This document shows positions 8,470 to 16,620 of a stretch of 64,000 bases of DNA, in pieces. The DNA is from Desulfosporosinus sp. OT (GTDB taxonomy: Bacteria > Bacillota > Desulfitobacteriia > Desulfitobacteriales > Desulfitobacteriaceae). Position 1 is the stretch's first letter. Every line of letters starts with the position of its first letter. The stretch is from NCBI RefSeq assembly GCF_000224515.1, contig NZ_AGAF01000167.1:1-64000 (forward strand), written 5' to 3'. A program made the position numbers and the translations under genes. A model generated the notes under the pieces. The model made no database searches. It worked only from the letters and a program-made list of their open reading frames with translations, and was not told the origin of the DNA.

Positions 8470-9162
8470 TTACCGGGCCTTGCCACGCCAACCACTCATA
8501 CCCGCCGCTTCTACAATCAACTGATCGTCTTTGATTCTGGCGATTTCCGGACCTCGTCCGCCGGTTTCTTCATCCGGTGCTCTGGTCACCAAATCTGCAA
8601 TCCTCAATTGAGTAGGGGCTAAATGATAAGCGCTCACTGAGGCTTTCCGTTCACCCGTCGCTCCAGCGTGGGCAACCCCTCGCAGGGAACCCAAAACGAC
8701 AATGTTGCCGGTTGCGATAATTTCCGCCCCGGGATTAACGTCACCGAGAACAACTACATGACCCTCAAATTGAACACTCTTCCCAGAACGAAGTGTGCGT
8801 TCCACAAAGAGACAGCGACCTTCCACCATCCCTTCATCTGCAAGGCGGGTTTCTCTATCCTCTGTTGCATAGGACTTTGCTTGGCCTGGCACATACACTT
8901 CTTCCTTAGTCAACCATCCAGCGAGTTCCAACTGGTGTTGTTCTAGGACTGTGGCTAACATAATGTGTTGGTCCTCAGTATATTCCTTGTTTCCAGCATA
9001 GCACCGGACGCTCGCGCCTTGCAGGAGTTGAACAGAATTCTTTAAGAGCTTATCGAGTTCATTCATCAGCAATCCAAAGTCCGCAGCTGGATCAAAGTAT
9101 AGGACTAATCCTTCGCGGGTTCCCTTAAGTGCCACATGTTCAGTCCGTGTCAACCTGCACAA
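8470..9162 (-). CDS. minC: Septum site-determining protein MinC
   Basis: The product of about 230 residues has a variable N-terminal domain (1-100). The conserved C-terminal beta-helix domain follows, with LFVERTLRSGKSVQFEGHVVVLGDVNPGAEIIATGNIVVLGSLRGVAHAGA split over residues 120-170. MinC blocks FtsZ polymerisation at the poles when bound to MinD. The start is uncertain because TTG codons at 9162 and 9153 are both possible. It is the first gene after the terminator that follows PBP2, so min genes probably have their own promoter in the 9.16-9.23 kb gap. Confidence 0.92.
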   Translation of the reverse strand: MCRLTRTEHVALKGTREGLVLYFDPAADFGLLMNELDKLLKNSVQLLQGASVRCYAGNKEYTEDQHIMLATVLEQHQLELAGWLTKEEVYVPGQAKSYATEDRETRLADEGMVEGRCLFVERTLRSGKSVQFEGHVVVLGDVNPGAEIIATGNIVVLGSLRGVAHAGATGERKASVSAYHLAPTQLRIADLVTRAPDEETGGRGPEIARIKDDQLIVEAAGMSGWRGKAR

Positions 9163-9238
9163 TCCCCCATCGCTTGTCTTAATTCAAATGCTCCCTATAA
9201 ATTCTACAAGCCTGTCCCAATTCCCTTTTTACAATTTA

Positions 9239-9268
9239 AAAAAACGAGGACAAATTTCCTCGTTTTTT
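9239..9268 (-). terminator. Rho-independent terminator of the PBP2 gene
   Basis: The minus strand reads AAAAAACGAGGA, a short loop, then TCCTCGTTTTTT. It begins at the PBP2 stop codon and separates the mre/PBP2 unit from min. Confidence 0.85.
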
Positions 9269-11387
9269 AGCCCCCATTCGTGGACTTCCAACCAAAATAC
9301 TTCATAAAGGCCGCCTTAGCGACGTAACCTGCTGTTTCCCCACCATGACTCCCATATTCCACCACTCCGGCGAAGGCAATTTGGGGATGATCATAGGGAG
9401 CAAAGGCGACAAACATTCCATTGAAGACATTTTCTAAGTTTGTACCAACGTTTCCTGTTTGAGCCGTTCCGGTCTTAGCCCCGCCGGTAAATTCCGGCAG
9501 ATCTGCGAAGATAAATTGAGCTGTCCCAGCGTTCGCTCCGCTGCCCGACACCGCAGCGCGCATTCCTTGTTTTGTACTATCCAAATCTTGAGGCGAGACG
9601 GATACAACGTTTAGAACCTTAGGTTTGTTTTCTAACACCGGTTTCTTAGTAATTGGATCTAAGAGTTTATCAACGACATACGGTTGATAGTGTTTTCCAC
9701 CATTGACGATCGTTGCAACGTAGTTGGCCAATTGCAAAGGTGTATAGGTGTTATACCCTTGCCCAATGGCATTATTGTAACTGTCATAGACCAACCAGTC
9801 AACATATCGACTGACGTTTTGCTTGTATTCAAACTTAACCTGATTAATCGCTGTATCTTTCGCGGCTTGCAACTTTTGCTTTGTTTTTGCATCTGGGGCA
9901 CCAGCTAGTTTGGGAGCATATTCGCTCTCAATCGCAGCCAACTTCTGATCGCGCAACTTCTCATATTGAGGACCAAAATACGCCTTTTTCCATTCTGCTG
10001 AGGGTGCGATTCCTTTGGCTTCGCCAGGCAGATCAATACCACTAGTCACACCTAACCCGAATTCATTGGCAACCTGTTTAATAGCTTCTGGGTTAGCATC
10101 AAAAACGCGGCGTCCCATCACCTCAAAATAAATGTCCGAGGATTTGGCGAGACCTTTTGCCAGATTGACCCAGCCGAAATAATTTCCTCCCCATTCTGGA
10201 AAACCTCCTGATTGAGATTTTGCACTTCCCAAGGAGGACATTCGGTCATCAATCTGTTCATCCGGAGTTGCGAGATTGAGTTTCAAGGCGGCCATACCTG
10301 TCACCATCTTAAAGACTGATCCCGGAGGATACGTACCGGACAACGCCCGGTTAAGGGAAGCCGCTGGTACAACTTTATTGGTGAAATACTTGTCCGAAGC
10401 AGCCTGAGAAATAGTGCCGATTAAATCGTTAGGATCCATAGCAGGCCGAGAAGCCATGGCCAAAATCTTGCCTGTATTAACGTCTATCACGACTGCCGCA
10501 CCGGAATGGGCCTTCGGATTTGTCTTTTGAATATCAGCTATACGCTCATCAAGACTATCCTCCACAGCCTTTTGTAAGTCAGCATCAATCGTCAGTTGGA
10601 GTGTCTTCCCCGCTTCTGGGGGATTGAGTATTTTTTTGGAAACAGGACGGGCACTATTGTCTACTTCAACTTGTTGAACACCCTCCACACCCCGCAACCA
10701 AAAATCATAAGATCTCTCAACCCCATCCTTACCGATCAAATCTCCCTGTTCGTATTTAAATCCTGCTTTTTGCGCATCGGCATTCTGATTAAACTGCGCA
10801 ATCTCCTTTTCCCCTATCTCCCGAACGTATCCCAAGATCTGACCGGCTAGGATATGTTTAGGATAGGAACGCACCGGAATCGCATCGACACTTACACCCG
10901 GAAGCTCCTCCTGGTGTTCAGCAATAACTGCTTGGAGATTTTGAGAAACATGATCCAAGATCGTTACAGGACGATAACGATCCCATTGATGATTCTGAAT
11001 ATTAACCAATATATCCTCGGTGATCGACTCAACTGACTGATTAGCATTAGCCCAACCCTTTTCCTGTTTAATAAAACCGGCTAAACGTCGCACAACATCT
11101 TTCCAATCACTTGATTTCGATTGCTGCAAATCCAACCAGTCTATGTTAAGAACAAACTCCGGAACACTCGTCACTAAAATGGTACCATTCTTATCAACGA
11201 TATCTCCTCTAGTCGAAGGGACCTTAACAAGCTGCATAACGTTCCCCTCTGCCTTAGCAGCATAATAGGTTCCTTGAGCGATCTGCAAATGCCAAAGATT
11301 AAAGCTCAGAATCGAAAAAACGCTAACCACTACGACACTTAAACCCCAAAGACGATGAACATAAGGTTTTCGTTCCTTTTCATCCAT
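9267..11387 (-). CDS. mrdA: Penicillin-binding protein 2 (class B transpeptidase, elongation)
   Basis: The 706-residue class B PBP has one N-terminal membrane anchor (about 15-33), a PBP dimerisation domain (about 55-245) and a transpeptidase domain. The active-site motif is GSVFK with Ser357 and Lys360. SSD follows in LAKSSDIYFE, then KTGTAQ near the C-terminus. It cross-links sidewall peptidoglycan with RodA and MreBCD, which are encoded around it. A GAGGAG lies 8 bases before the ATG. A stretch of about 60 residues rich in K, A and Q (EKLRDQKLAAIESEYAPKLA onward) is inserted between SSD and KTG. Confidence 0.94.
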   Translation of the reverse strand: MDEKERKPYVHRLWGLSVVVVSVFSILSFNLWHLQIAQGTYYAAKAEGNVMQLVKVPSTRGDIVDKNGTILVTSVPEFVLNIDWLDLQQSKSSDWKDVVRRLAGFIKQEKGWANANQSVESITEDILVNIQNHQWDRYRPVTILDHVSQNLQAVIAEHQEELPGVSVDAIPVRSYPKHILAGQILGYVREIGEKEIAQFNQNADAQKAGFKYEQGDLIGKDGVERSYDFWLRGVEGVQQVEVDNSARPVSKKILNPPEAGKTLQLTIDADLQKAVEDSLDERIADIQKTNPKAHSGAAVVIDVNTGKILAMASRPAMDPNDLIGTISQAASDKYFTNKVVPAASLNRALSGTYPPGSVFKMVTGMAALKLNLATPDEQIDDRMSSLGSAKSQSGGFPEWGGNYFGWVNLAKGLAKSSDIYFEVMGRRVFDANPEAIKQVANEFGLGVTSGIDLPGEAKGIAPSAEWKKAYFGPQYEKLRDQKLAAIESEYAPKLAGAPDAKTKQKLQAAKDTAINQVKFEYKQNVSRYVDWLVYDSYNNAIGQGYNTYTPLQLANYVATIVNGGKHYQPYVVDKLLDPITKKPVLENKPKVLNVVSVSPQDLDSTKQGMRAAVSGSGANAGTAQFIFADLPEFTGGAKTGTAQTGNVGTNLENVFNGMFVAFAPYDHPQIAFAGVVEYGSHGGETAGYVAKAAFMKYFGWKSTNGG

Positions 11388-11435
11388 TCAAAAAACTCCT
11401 CTTCGAAACATTTTATCTCTTTAAACCATGCGACC

Positions 11436-11727
11436 ATACATGCTACCAAGAACCGTCCCCACTTGCATGCCGAAGCGCCTATGCGTCAAAAACGCAAACA
11501 GCCCCACAACACTTACGTCGTCCCAACCCCGTCGACCCCAGCCCAGAGGAAGTTTCTTAGCTTAGGGAGCGCTTTAGTGGAATTTGCGTCAATGAGCGCA
11601 GACGATAAGGCGTTAAGAAACTCAACGGCGCACATTCAGAAAGCCCAAAGGTTTTGAGTTTTAGCCTTAACGGCAAGCGAATAGCAAATGCAACGTGCGC
11701 GACTGGGCTAAGACACTTCCTCCCCCC
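11436..11727 (+). repeat. R1 structured repeat, copy E1
   Basis: The left end is a REP-like 29-mer (11440-11468, core AAGAACCGTCCCC). A hairpin around TGCGTCAAAAACGCA follows, then the folded core. Helix P1 pairs 11546-11561 (GAGGAAGTTTCTTAGC) with 11707-11722 (GCTAAGACACTTCCTC), one mismatch. Inner helices are CGTTAAG/CTTAACG and AAACTCAA (11618-11625)/TTGAGTTT (11654-11661). GCGCAC in the loop (11628-11633) can pair with GTGCGC (11695-11700) to form a pseudoknot. The element fills the gap between PBP2 and mreD and its right end touches the mreD stop codon. Confidence 0.8.
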
Positions 11728-12234
11728 CTATCGTTCATATCGCGGCCGATAACGCAACCATCCATGCAGAAAAGACCTGTGAATCAACGGATAGGTTACC
11801 GGCACCATGACCGCATTGTAGAGGGCAACCCCAATCACTAACTCCCCAATATCCCCTAAAGACCAGTGAAGACCAGCTCCCAGACTCAAAAAAGCCACTA
11901 CAGCTTGCCCAACCATGGTCACGATAAAAACCATAAAGGTTGTCAGCAGAAAGTTCTCCCGATACCAGCGCTCCGCAAGCCAATAACTCAAAAAAGCAAC
12001 CACTGCAAGGGTGACCGTATACATGCCAATGTACCGCCCCAAATATAAATCTTCCAATAAGCCTGCACCCAATCCCCATAACACGCCCGAAGGCCACCGA
12101 TGATGCATCGCTATATAGATTGTTAAGAGCATAAGTAAATCCGGTTTAATCCCTGACCATGACCAAAAATGAAAGACAGTTCCCGGTAAAATAAGGCTCA
12201 GGAGAAACATCACCGCGATCAAAACATAACGCAT
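11728..12234 (-). CDS. mreD: Rod shape-determining protein MreD
   Basis: The 168-residue protein is strongly hydrophobic with about five membrane segments, in keeping with MreD. It includes the family-like stretch SWSGIKPDLLMLLTIYIAM and LLEDLYLGRYIGMY. It links MreC and the wall-synthesis enzymes in the elongasome. Its ATG overlaps the mreC stop by one base (TAATG), so the two are translationally coupled. An R1 repeat follows the stop codon directly. Confidence 0.88.
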   Translation of the reverse strand: MRYVLIAVMFLLSLILPGTVFHFWSWSGIKPDLLMLLTIYIAMHHRWPSGVLWGLGAGLLEDLYLGRYIGMYTVTLAVVAFLSYWLAERWYRENFLLTTFMVFIVTMVGQAVVAFLSLGAGLHWSLGDIGELVIGVALYNAVMVPVTYPLIHRSFLHGWLRYRPRYER

Positions 12235-13103
12235 TATTTTCCCCCCGGTGTTTTAACGATATACGCCTCTTCTAAGGAATCAAAGTCAACCAGCGGCTCA
12301 ATATAAGCGGTTTTGAGCAAACCAGAAGGGTCGAGCTGAATGCTCGTTACTTTCCCAATTGGGACACCTTTGGGATAAACTCCACCAATCCCTGAAGTAA
12401 GCACTAGATCTCCAGCATTGACATTGTCCTCGCGAAGAAAAAGCATTTGCAAATTCCCTGCCGGAGTCAGGCGGGAACCGCGCTTATAAGTTCCTTGCAC
12501 AATGCCAAAGGTTCCTTCGCCGGTACTGCCACGCACCAAAGCACTCACTTGCCCTTCCCCATCGAGAATCATCAACACTTCAGAGGTTGTCGAGGAAACA
12601 GAAACTATTTTTCCCACCAGTCCTAAAGCACCGATGACCGGGTCATTCGCAGTAACCCCATCGTCGCTTCCACGGTTTAAAGTCAATGTCCGATACCAAG
12701 TGTTAGGATTGCGATTAATAACACTGGCCCCAATTTTAGAAAACTTATCCAGAGACGGACTGCGAAACTGTCCCTGATCAAGTTCTGTATAACGTATACC
12801 TGCCAAGACTTGTTCTTTGAGCTTGAGATTATCTCCCGTTAATTGCTCGACTTGCTTGCGCAGGGTTTCGTTTTCGGTTTGGACTTCTCGGAAGTCCCAC
12901 AATGCTTTCGTATTATCCCGAATACCAGTCCCTAACTCAAGAATAGCCGCTTCTATCGGGCTTAAAGCACGCTGCAAAACTCCCCCAACCGGATTCGGAA
13001 AATTGCTGCCCAGCCCTGTTAGTCGAATACTAATAAGTACGCCTAACAACAGAAAGAAAACGAGAACCGCAATTCCCGTTACATTAACTCTTTTCGCCAC
13101 CAT
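12234..13103 (-). CDS. mreC: Rod shape-determining protein MreC
   Basis: The 289 residues include one N-terminal membrane segment (about 10-28), a coiled-coil region (about 68-105, TENETLRKQVEQLTGDNLKL) and two beta-barrel domains typical of MreC (VINRNPNTWYRTLTLNRGSDDGV, VLTSGIGGVYPKGVPIGKV). It scaffolds MreB, MreD and PBP2 on the outside of the membrane. The gene lies 18 bp after mreB and overlaps mreD by one base. Confidence 0.93.
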   Translation of the reverse strand: MVAKRVNVTGIAVLVFFLLLGVLISIRLTGLGSNFPNPVGGVLQRALSPIEAAILELGTGIRDNTKALWDFREVQTENETLRKQVEQLTGDNLKLKEQVLAGIRYTELDQGQFRSPSLDKFSKIGASVINRNPNTWYRTLTLNRGSDDGVTANDPVIGALGLVGKIVSVSSTTSEVLMILDGEGQVSALVRGSTGEGTFGIVQGTYKRGSRLTPAGNLQMLFLREDNVNAGDLVLTSGIGGVYPKGVPIGKVTSIQLDPSGLLKTAYIEPLVDFDSLEEAYIVKTPGGK

Positions 13104-13121
13104 AATTCCTCCCCGCTGTTT

Positions 13122-14141
13122 TTAACTCTTTTGCGAGGCGGCAATTTTACGGAGGATATCTGCATCTTCCAGGACATACCCAGTCCCATTGACAACACAG
13201 GATAGTGGATCCTCCGCCATGTGCACCGCTATACCTGTTTCATCTGAAATGAGCCTGTCCAGATTGCGGAGTAAAGAACCCCCACCGGCCATCATAATAC
13301 CTCGATCCATGATGTCCGAAGACAATTCTGGGGGGGTTTTTTCCAGACAGGATTTCACTGCATCAACAATGGCCATGACTGGCTCTTGCAGAGCCTCTTG
13401 AATTTCTTCAGAAGTCACTTCCACAGTTTTAGGGAGTCCCGTTAATAAATCCCGTCCGCGCACTGTGTACATGCCGGGTTCGGCCTTGTAGGCAAACCCG
13501 ATTTCAAATTTCAATGATTCTGCTGTACGATAACCGACCATTAGATTATAACGTCTTTTAATATGAGCAACGATAGCATCATCCATTTCATCGCCTGCCA
13601 CACGGATAGAACGACTTGTAACAATTCCCCCCAAGGAAATAACAGCTACTTCTGTGGTACCTCCCCCGATGTCTACGATCATATTCCCCGTTGGCTCACT
13701 AACCGGAAGACCGGCACCGATCGCTGCGGCCATAGGCTCTTCCAAAATAATCGGGTCTTTCGCACCAGCTGCCATAGCTGCTTCTTTGACCGCACGTTCC
13801 TCAACCGGAGTTACACCTGAAGGCACACAAATAACCACACGTGGCCGTATAAAGGGGTGCTCCGTCCCTAGAGCTCGACTAATAAAATATTTCAGCATTT
13901 TTTGCGTTACATTAAAATCAGAAATAACCCCGTCTTTTAAGGGCCGAATTGCTACGATATTACTCGGAGTCCGCCCGATCATCTCCTTGGCTTTGTCACC
14001 AACGGCCAAAGGGGTCTTAGTCGTTATATCTATCGCCACAACGGAGGGTTCCCGTACAACAATTCCTTTTCCCTTCACATGAACCAATGTATTTGCAGTT
14101 CCCAAATCAATTCCTAAGTCCCTGCTAAAAAAATTAAACAT
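13122..14141 (-). CDS. mreB: Rod shape-determining actin homologue MreB
   Basis: The 339-residue protein has the MreB phosphate loops [19 protein letters not shown] at the N-terminus and [20 protein letters not shown] in the middle, and the adenosine motif [15 protein letters not shown]. It forms membrane-associated filaments that guide sidewall synthesis. GGAG lies upstream of the ATG with normal spacing. It is the first gene of mreBCD-mrdA; the upstream gap to radC holds an R3 fragment. Confidence 0.96.
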   Translation of the reverse strand: MFNFFSRDLGIDLGTANTLVHVKGKGIVVREPSVVAIDITTKTPLAVGDKAKEMIGRTPSNIVAIRPLKDGVISDFNVTQKMLKYFISRALGTEHPFIRPRVVICVPSGVTPVEERAVKEAAMAAGAKDPIILEEPMAAAIGAGLPVSEPTGNMIVDIGGGTTEVAVISLGGIVTSRSIRVAGDEMDDAIVAHIKRRYNLMVGYRTAESLKFEIGFAYKAEPGMYTVRGRDLLTGLPKTVEVTSEEIQEALQEPVMAIVDAVKSCLEKTPPELSSDIMDRGIMMAGGGSLLRNLDRLISDETGIAVHMAEDPLSCVVNGTGYVLEDADILRKIAASQKS

Positions 14142-14317
14142 TGTTTGCTATAACTCCTTCCAGTCACGCTTTACACTTTATAGGATAAGTATACCCGATC
14201 GCTCTGTAATCTACCTAATTCCAAAACACGAGGTTTTGAGATTCAAATCCCAGCAACAGAGTTTGTACACTATTTTAAAAGCCCAAAGTCATTAACCTTA
14301 TACTTTAATTTTGTCCT

Positions 14318-14373
14318 TCAATTCGCAGAATCGAATTCAAGTTCGAACAACGAATATCGAATATCGAACCACT
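14318..14373. repeat. R3 repeat, truncated copy 5
   Basis: AATTCGCAGAATCGAATTC, AAGTTCGAACAACGAATATCG and AATATCGAACCAC are one end of R3 in inverted orientation. The GCGAAC hairpin half is missing or decayed. The copy lies between the mreB promoter region and the radC stop codon. Confidence 0.65.
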
Positions 14374-15055
14374 ACAAGATTCCCCGTTCCTTTAAACTGA
14401 TAAATCGGTTGTCGCCAATAATCACGTGGTCAAGTACCTCAATCCCAAGAATCTTTCCCCCCTCAACCAAACGACGGGTTACTTCAATATCTTCCTGGCT
14501 GGGTGTTGGATCGCCACTGGGGTGATTGTGCAATAAAATAATGGCGTTGGAGTTACGCCGAATTGCTTCTTTGAAACACTCTCGTGGGTGAACTAAAGAG
14601 GAATTGAGCGAACCAATCGAGACGGAACTAATTCCTAAAACATGATTCTTCGTTGATAAAGAGACAACCCGGAAATGCTCACGATCAAGGAAACGCATCT
14701 CTTCCATAACTATGTGCGCCACATCTTGGGGAGAATTGACCACAGGCCGGGACATTGGATCAACAGAAACCGAACGACGCCCCAGTTCCAAAGCAGCCTT
14801 CACTTCCGCTGATTTCGCTTTGCCTAAGCCATGTATTTGAGCTAAATCATGGACTGTCAGCTTTCCTAACCCAGAGAGCCCACCGACCTCCACTAAAATG
14901 CGTTCTGCCAACGTTAAAACGTTTTCTCCCTTGGTACCGGTACGAAGTAAGATCGCTAGAATTTCGCAGTTTGATAATGTTTCAGGGCCTAATTGGTAAA
15001 GTCGCTCACGTGGTAGAAGTTCCTCCGGTAAATCCTTTAAACGCCGATAATCCAT
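14372..15055 (-). CDS. radC: RadC family JAB1/MPN domain protein
   Basis: The product of about 227 residues has an N-terminal helix-hairpin-helix part (LGKLTVHDLAQIHGLGKAKS) and a C-terminal JAB/MPN metal-binding motif, HNHPSGDPTPSQED. Glu near EEMRFLDREHF completes the site. The family was named for DNA repair, but the role is disputed. The ATG at 15055 follows GAGGTGGAGG and is preferred over 15091. It overlaps the end of maf by 50 bp, so the two genes are coupled. Confidence 0.9.
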   Translation of the reverse strand: MDYRRLKDLPEELLPRERLYQLGPETLSNCEILAILLRTGTKGENVLTLAERILVEVGGLSGLGKLTVHDLAQIHGLGKAKSAEVKAALELGRRSVSVDPMSRPVVNSPQDVAHIVMEEMRFLDREHFRVVSLSTKNHVLGISSVSIGSLNSSLVHPRECFKEAIRRNSNAIILLHNHPSGDPTPSQEDIEVTRRLVEGGKILGIEVLDHVIIGDNRFISLKERGIL

Positions 15056-15662
15056 CCTCCACCTCGCGTGAAGCGATATTTGTCTGCTCAATCCCCCACG
15101 CCCTTAGATGTTCCAAGAGATATTCCATCGGTAAGCCAATCACATTTGTCAATGATCCCTCAAACGATGCGACAAATTTCCTTGCTTCCCCCTGAATACC
15201 GTACGCCCCAGCCTTGTCCATCGGTTCTCCACTGCTTACGTATTCTTTGATTTCCTCCATAGAAAGCTGCCGAAAACGCACGACGGTTTGCACCACGTCC
15301 GCTTCCAATCTTCCTGATCCAGAAAGCAAAGCCACACCGGTCAAAACGACATGTGTCCTGTCACTGAGCCTTAGCAGCATTTTTTCCGCTTCCACGGGTG
15401 TTGACGGTTTTCCTAAAATGCAGTCATCAAGGACCACCATCGTGTCCGCCCCTAAAACAACATCCTGAATGTTTCCTCCCAGATCTAACCAGTGAGTTAA
15501 ACCCGCTTGGGCTTTGCGTATAGCCAAATGTCTAACCCCAATTTCTGGAGTCATCCCTTCTGGCAACGCTTCTGAAACAGAAGCCTTGATCGTTTCAAAG
15601 GCATAACCTCGCTCACAAAGCAGCATTGCTCTTCGTGGAGACGAGGAAGCAAGTACGAGCAT
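15006..15662 (-). CDS. maf: Maf family nucleotide pyrophosphatase
   Basis: The product of about 218 residues starts with the Maf signature MLVLASSSPRRAMLL and continues with VLGADTMVVLDDCILGKP and GEPMDKAGAYGIQGEA. Maf/YhdE proteins hydrolyse dTTP, UTP and modified nucleotides. The ATG at 15662 is preceded by AGGAAGTGG and fits the family start. The upstream DUF4321 stop codon ends one base before it. The C-terminal 25 residues overlap radC and extend beyond the usual family end. Confidence 0.92.
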   Translation of the reverse strand: MLVLASSSPRRAMLLCERGYAFETIKASVSEALPEGMTPEIGVRHLAIRKAQAGLTHWLDLGGNIQDVVLGADTMVVLDDCILGKPSTPVEAEKMLLRLSDRTHVVLTGVALLSGSGRLEADVVQTVVRFRQLSMEEIKEYVSSGEPMDKAGAYGIQGEARKFVASFEGSLTNVIGLPMEYLLEHLRAWGIEQTNIASREVEDGLSAFKGFTGGTSTT

Positions 15663-15663
15663 A

Positions 15664-15926
15664 TTACCACTTCCTTGACAATAAATATCCTCCAAATGCT
15701 CCCAAAATTGTTGCGATGGTAATACTCAAGCGAAAACCAAAGGAAAGGGAGAAAAAAAGAAATCCAAGTAAGTATGGGAGGGTACATCGATGACGGCTGG
15801 GCGCAAAAACGGCGCGAAAATTCCATATTTCTCTAAACCAAATCCGACTAAAGTCCCCATGGCAGCACCGATCAGAATGAGCAACACGGTTCTTCCTGAG
15901 CCTGAGGAATTTCGCCCAACCGCCAT
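15664..15926 (-). pseudogene. DUF4321-like small membrane protein, frameshifted in a T7 run
   Basis: The first frame from the ATG at 15926 (after GGAAGGGG) encodes a glycine-rich membrane segment, TVLLILIGAAMGTLVGFGLE, and runs into an early TGA at 15726. In another frame the expected C-terminal half continues as SFGFRLSITIATILGAFGG, then YLLSRKW, to a TAA one base before maf. The two halves join if the homopolymer of seven T (minus strand, 15752-15758) is changed by one base. Small DUF4321 proteins next to maf-radC-mreB are common in Clostridia. A sequencing error, a real lesion or slippage cannot be told apart here. Confidence 0.7.
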
Positions 15927-16049
15927 TGTTTTTTCCCCTTCCATCTATAGTAATCCATCCAAAGCCTATCTCTCCTGATTATGCATCGTATAATTGTAGC
16001 ATAGCATCTTCCCCTTTACTACGCAAGTTCGACACCGTTCTTCTTGAGG

Positions 16050-16335
16050 ACTTGTGTGACACAGCGCTCAGTCCTACGACGCAGAGCAAACTAACCGTTC
16101 AAGCTCCTGACTTTGGGGAGCGGGGTGCCCGCCAGATGAGCCATCCTTGGCTCACTGGCGGCAGTGCACATCCTTGTGCACTGCCCCGTGTCTGGGGTCG
16201 GTCGCTTGAACGGAAGTTTGCTGGGCTGCTTACGTAAAGACTTCGCGCTCGTGTCACACTGCGTCCTGGGCTTGGGTCCGGGGAACGGAATGTTGGGGAG
16301 GACGGCACATTTCATGTGCACCGTCTGAAATTAGG
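16050..16335 (+). repeat. R2 structured repeat, copy A
   Basis: Nested inverted repeats are clear. GTGTGACAC (16054-16062) pairs with GTGTCACAC (16251-16259). AGCAAACT (16085-16092) pairs with AGTTTGCT (16215-16222), and CCGTTCAAGC (16095-16104) with GCTTGAACGG (16204-16213). GGCAGTGCAC/GTGCACTGCC caps the arm. A 3' hairpin GACGGCACAT/ATGTGCACCGTC ends the unit at about 16325. GACGCA (16078-16083) can also pair with TGCGTC (16260-16265), outside the first helix. The copy fills the gap between the DUF4321 start and the cimA end. Confidence 0.8.
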
Positions 16336-16354
16336 AGAGGGACGGAGAACGGGG

Positions 16355-16425
16355 GGACTTGTGTGACACAGCGCTCAGTATTTACGACGCAGAGCAAACT
16401 AACCGTGTAAGCTCCCGTTTCATCA
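16355..16425 (+). repeat. R2 repeat, left-end fragment
   Basis: The first 65 bp of R2 (GGACTTGTGTGACACAGCGC to AGCAAACTAACCGTGTAAGC) are repeated right after copy A and then stop. This is a truncated tandem copy. Confidence 0.75.
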
Positions 16426-16470
16426 GAAAGAATCCTCTTCGTCCCAACCAGAGTTAGGGTGGAAAGACAA

Positions 16471-16509
16471 GGAAATACAGAAAAGGCTTTACGCCTCTTC
16501 TGTATTTCC
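16471..16509 (-). terminator. Probable terminator hairpin downstream of cimA
   Basis: GGAAATACAGAA..AGGC and its complement form a stem of about 17 bp with one mismatch and a 5-base loop, about 110 bp after the cimA stop codon. No long T-tract follows. Confidence 0.5.
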
Positions 16510-16620
16510 GTTCACTTGTTCCTCACTTTTAGTCTGACGATATATTCCCTTTGCCGTGATCACTTATTGTTTTCCGCAATTTTTTCCCTACGGCATGGAC
16601 GCCGCTTTGGCTGAAAGACC

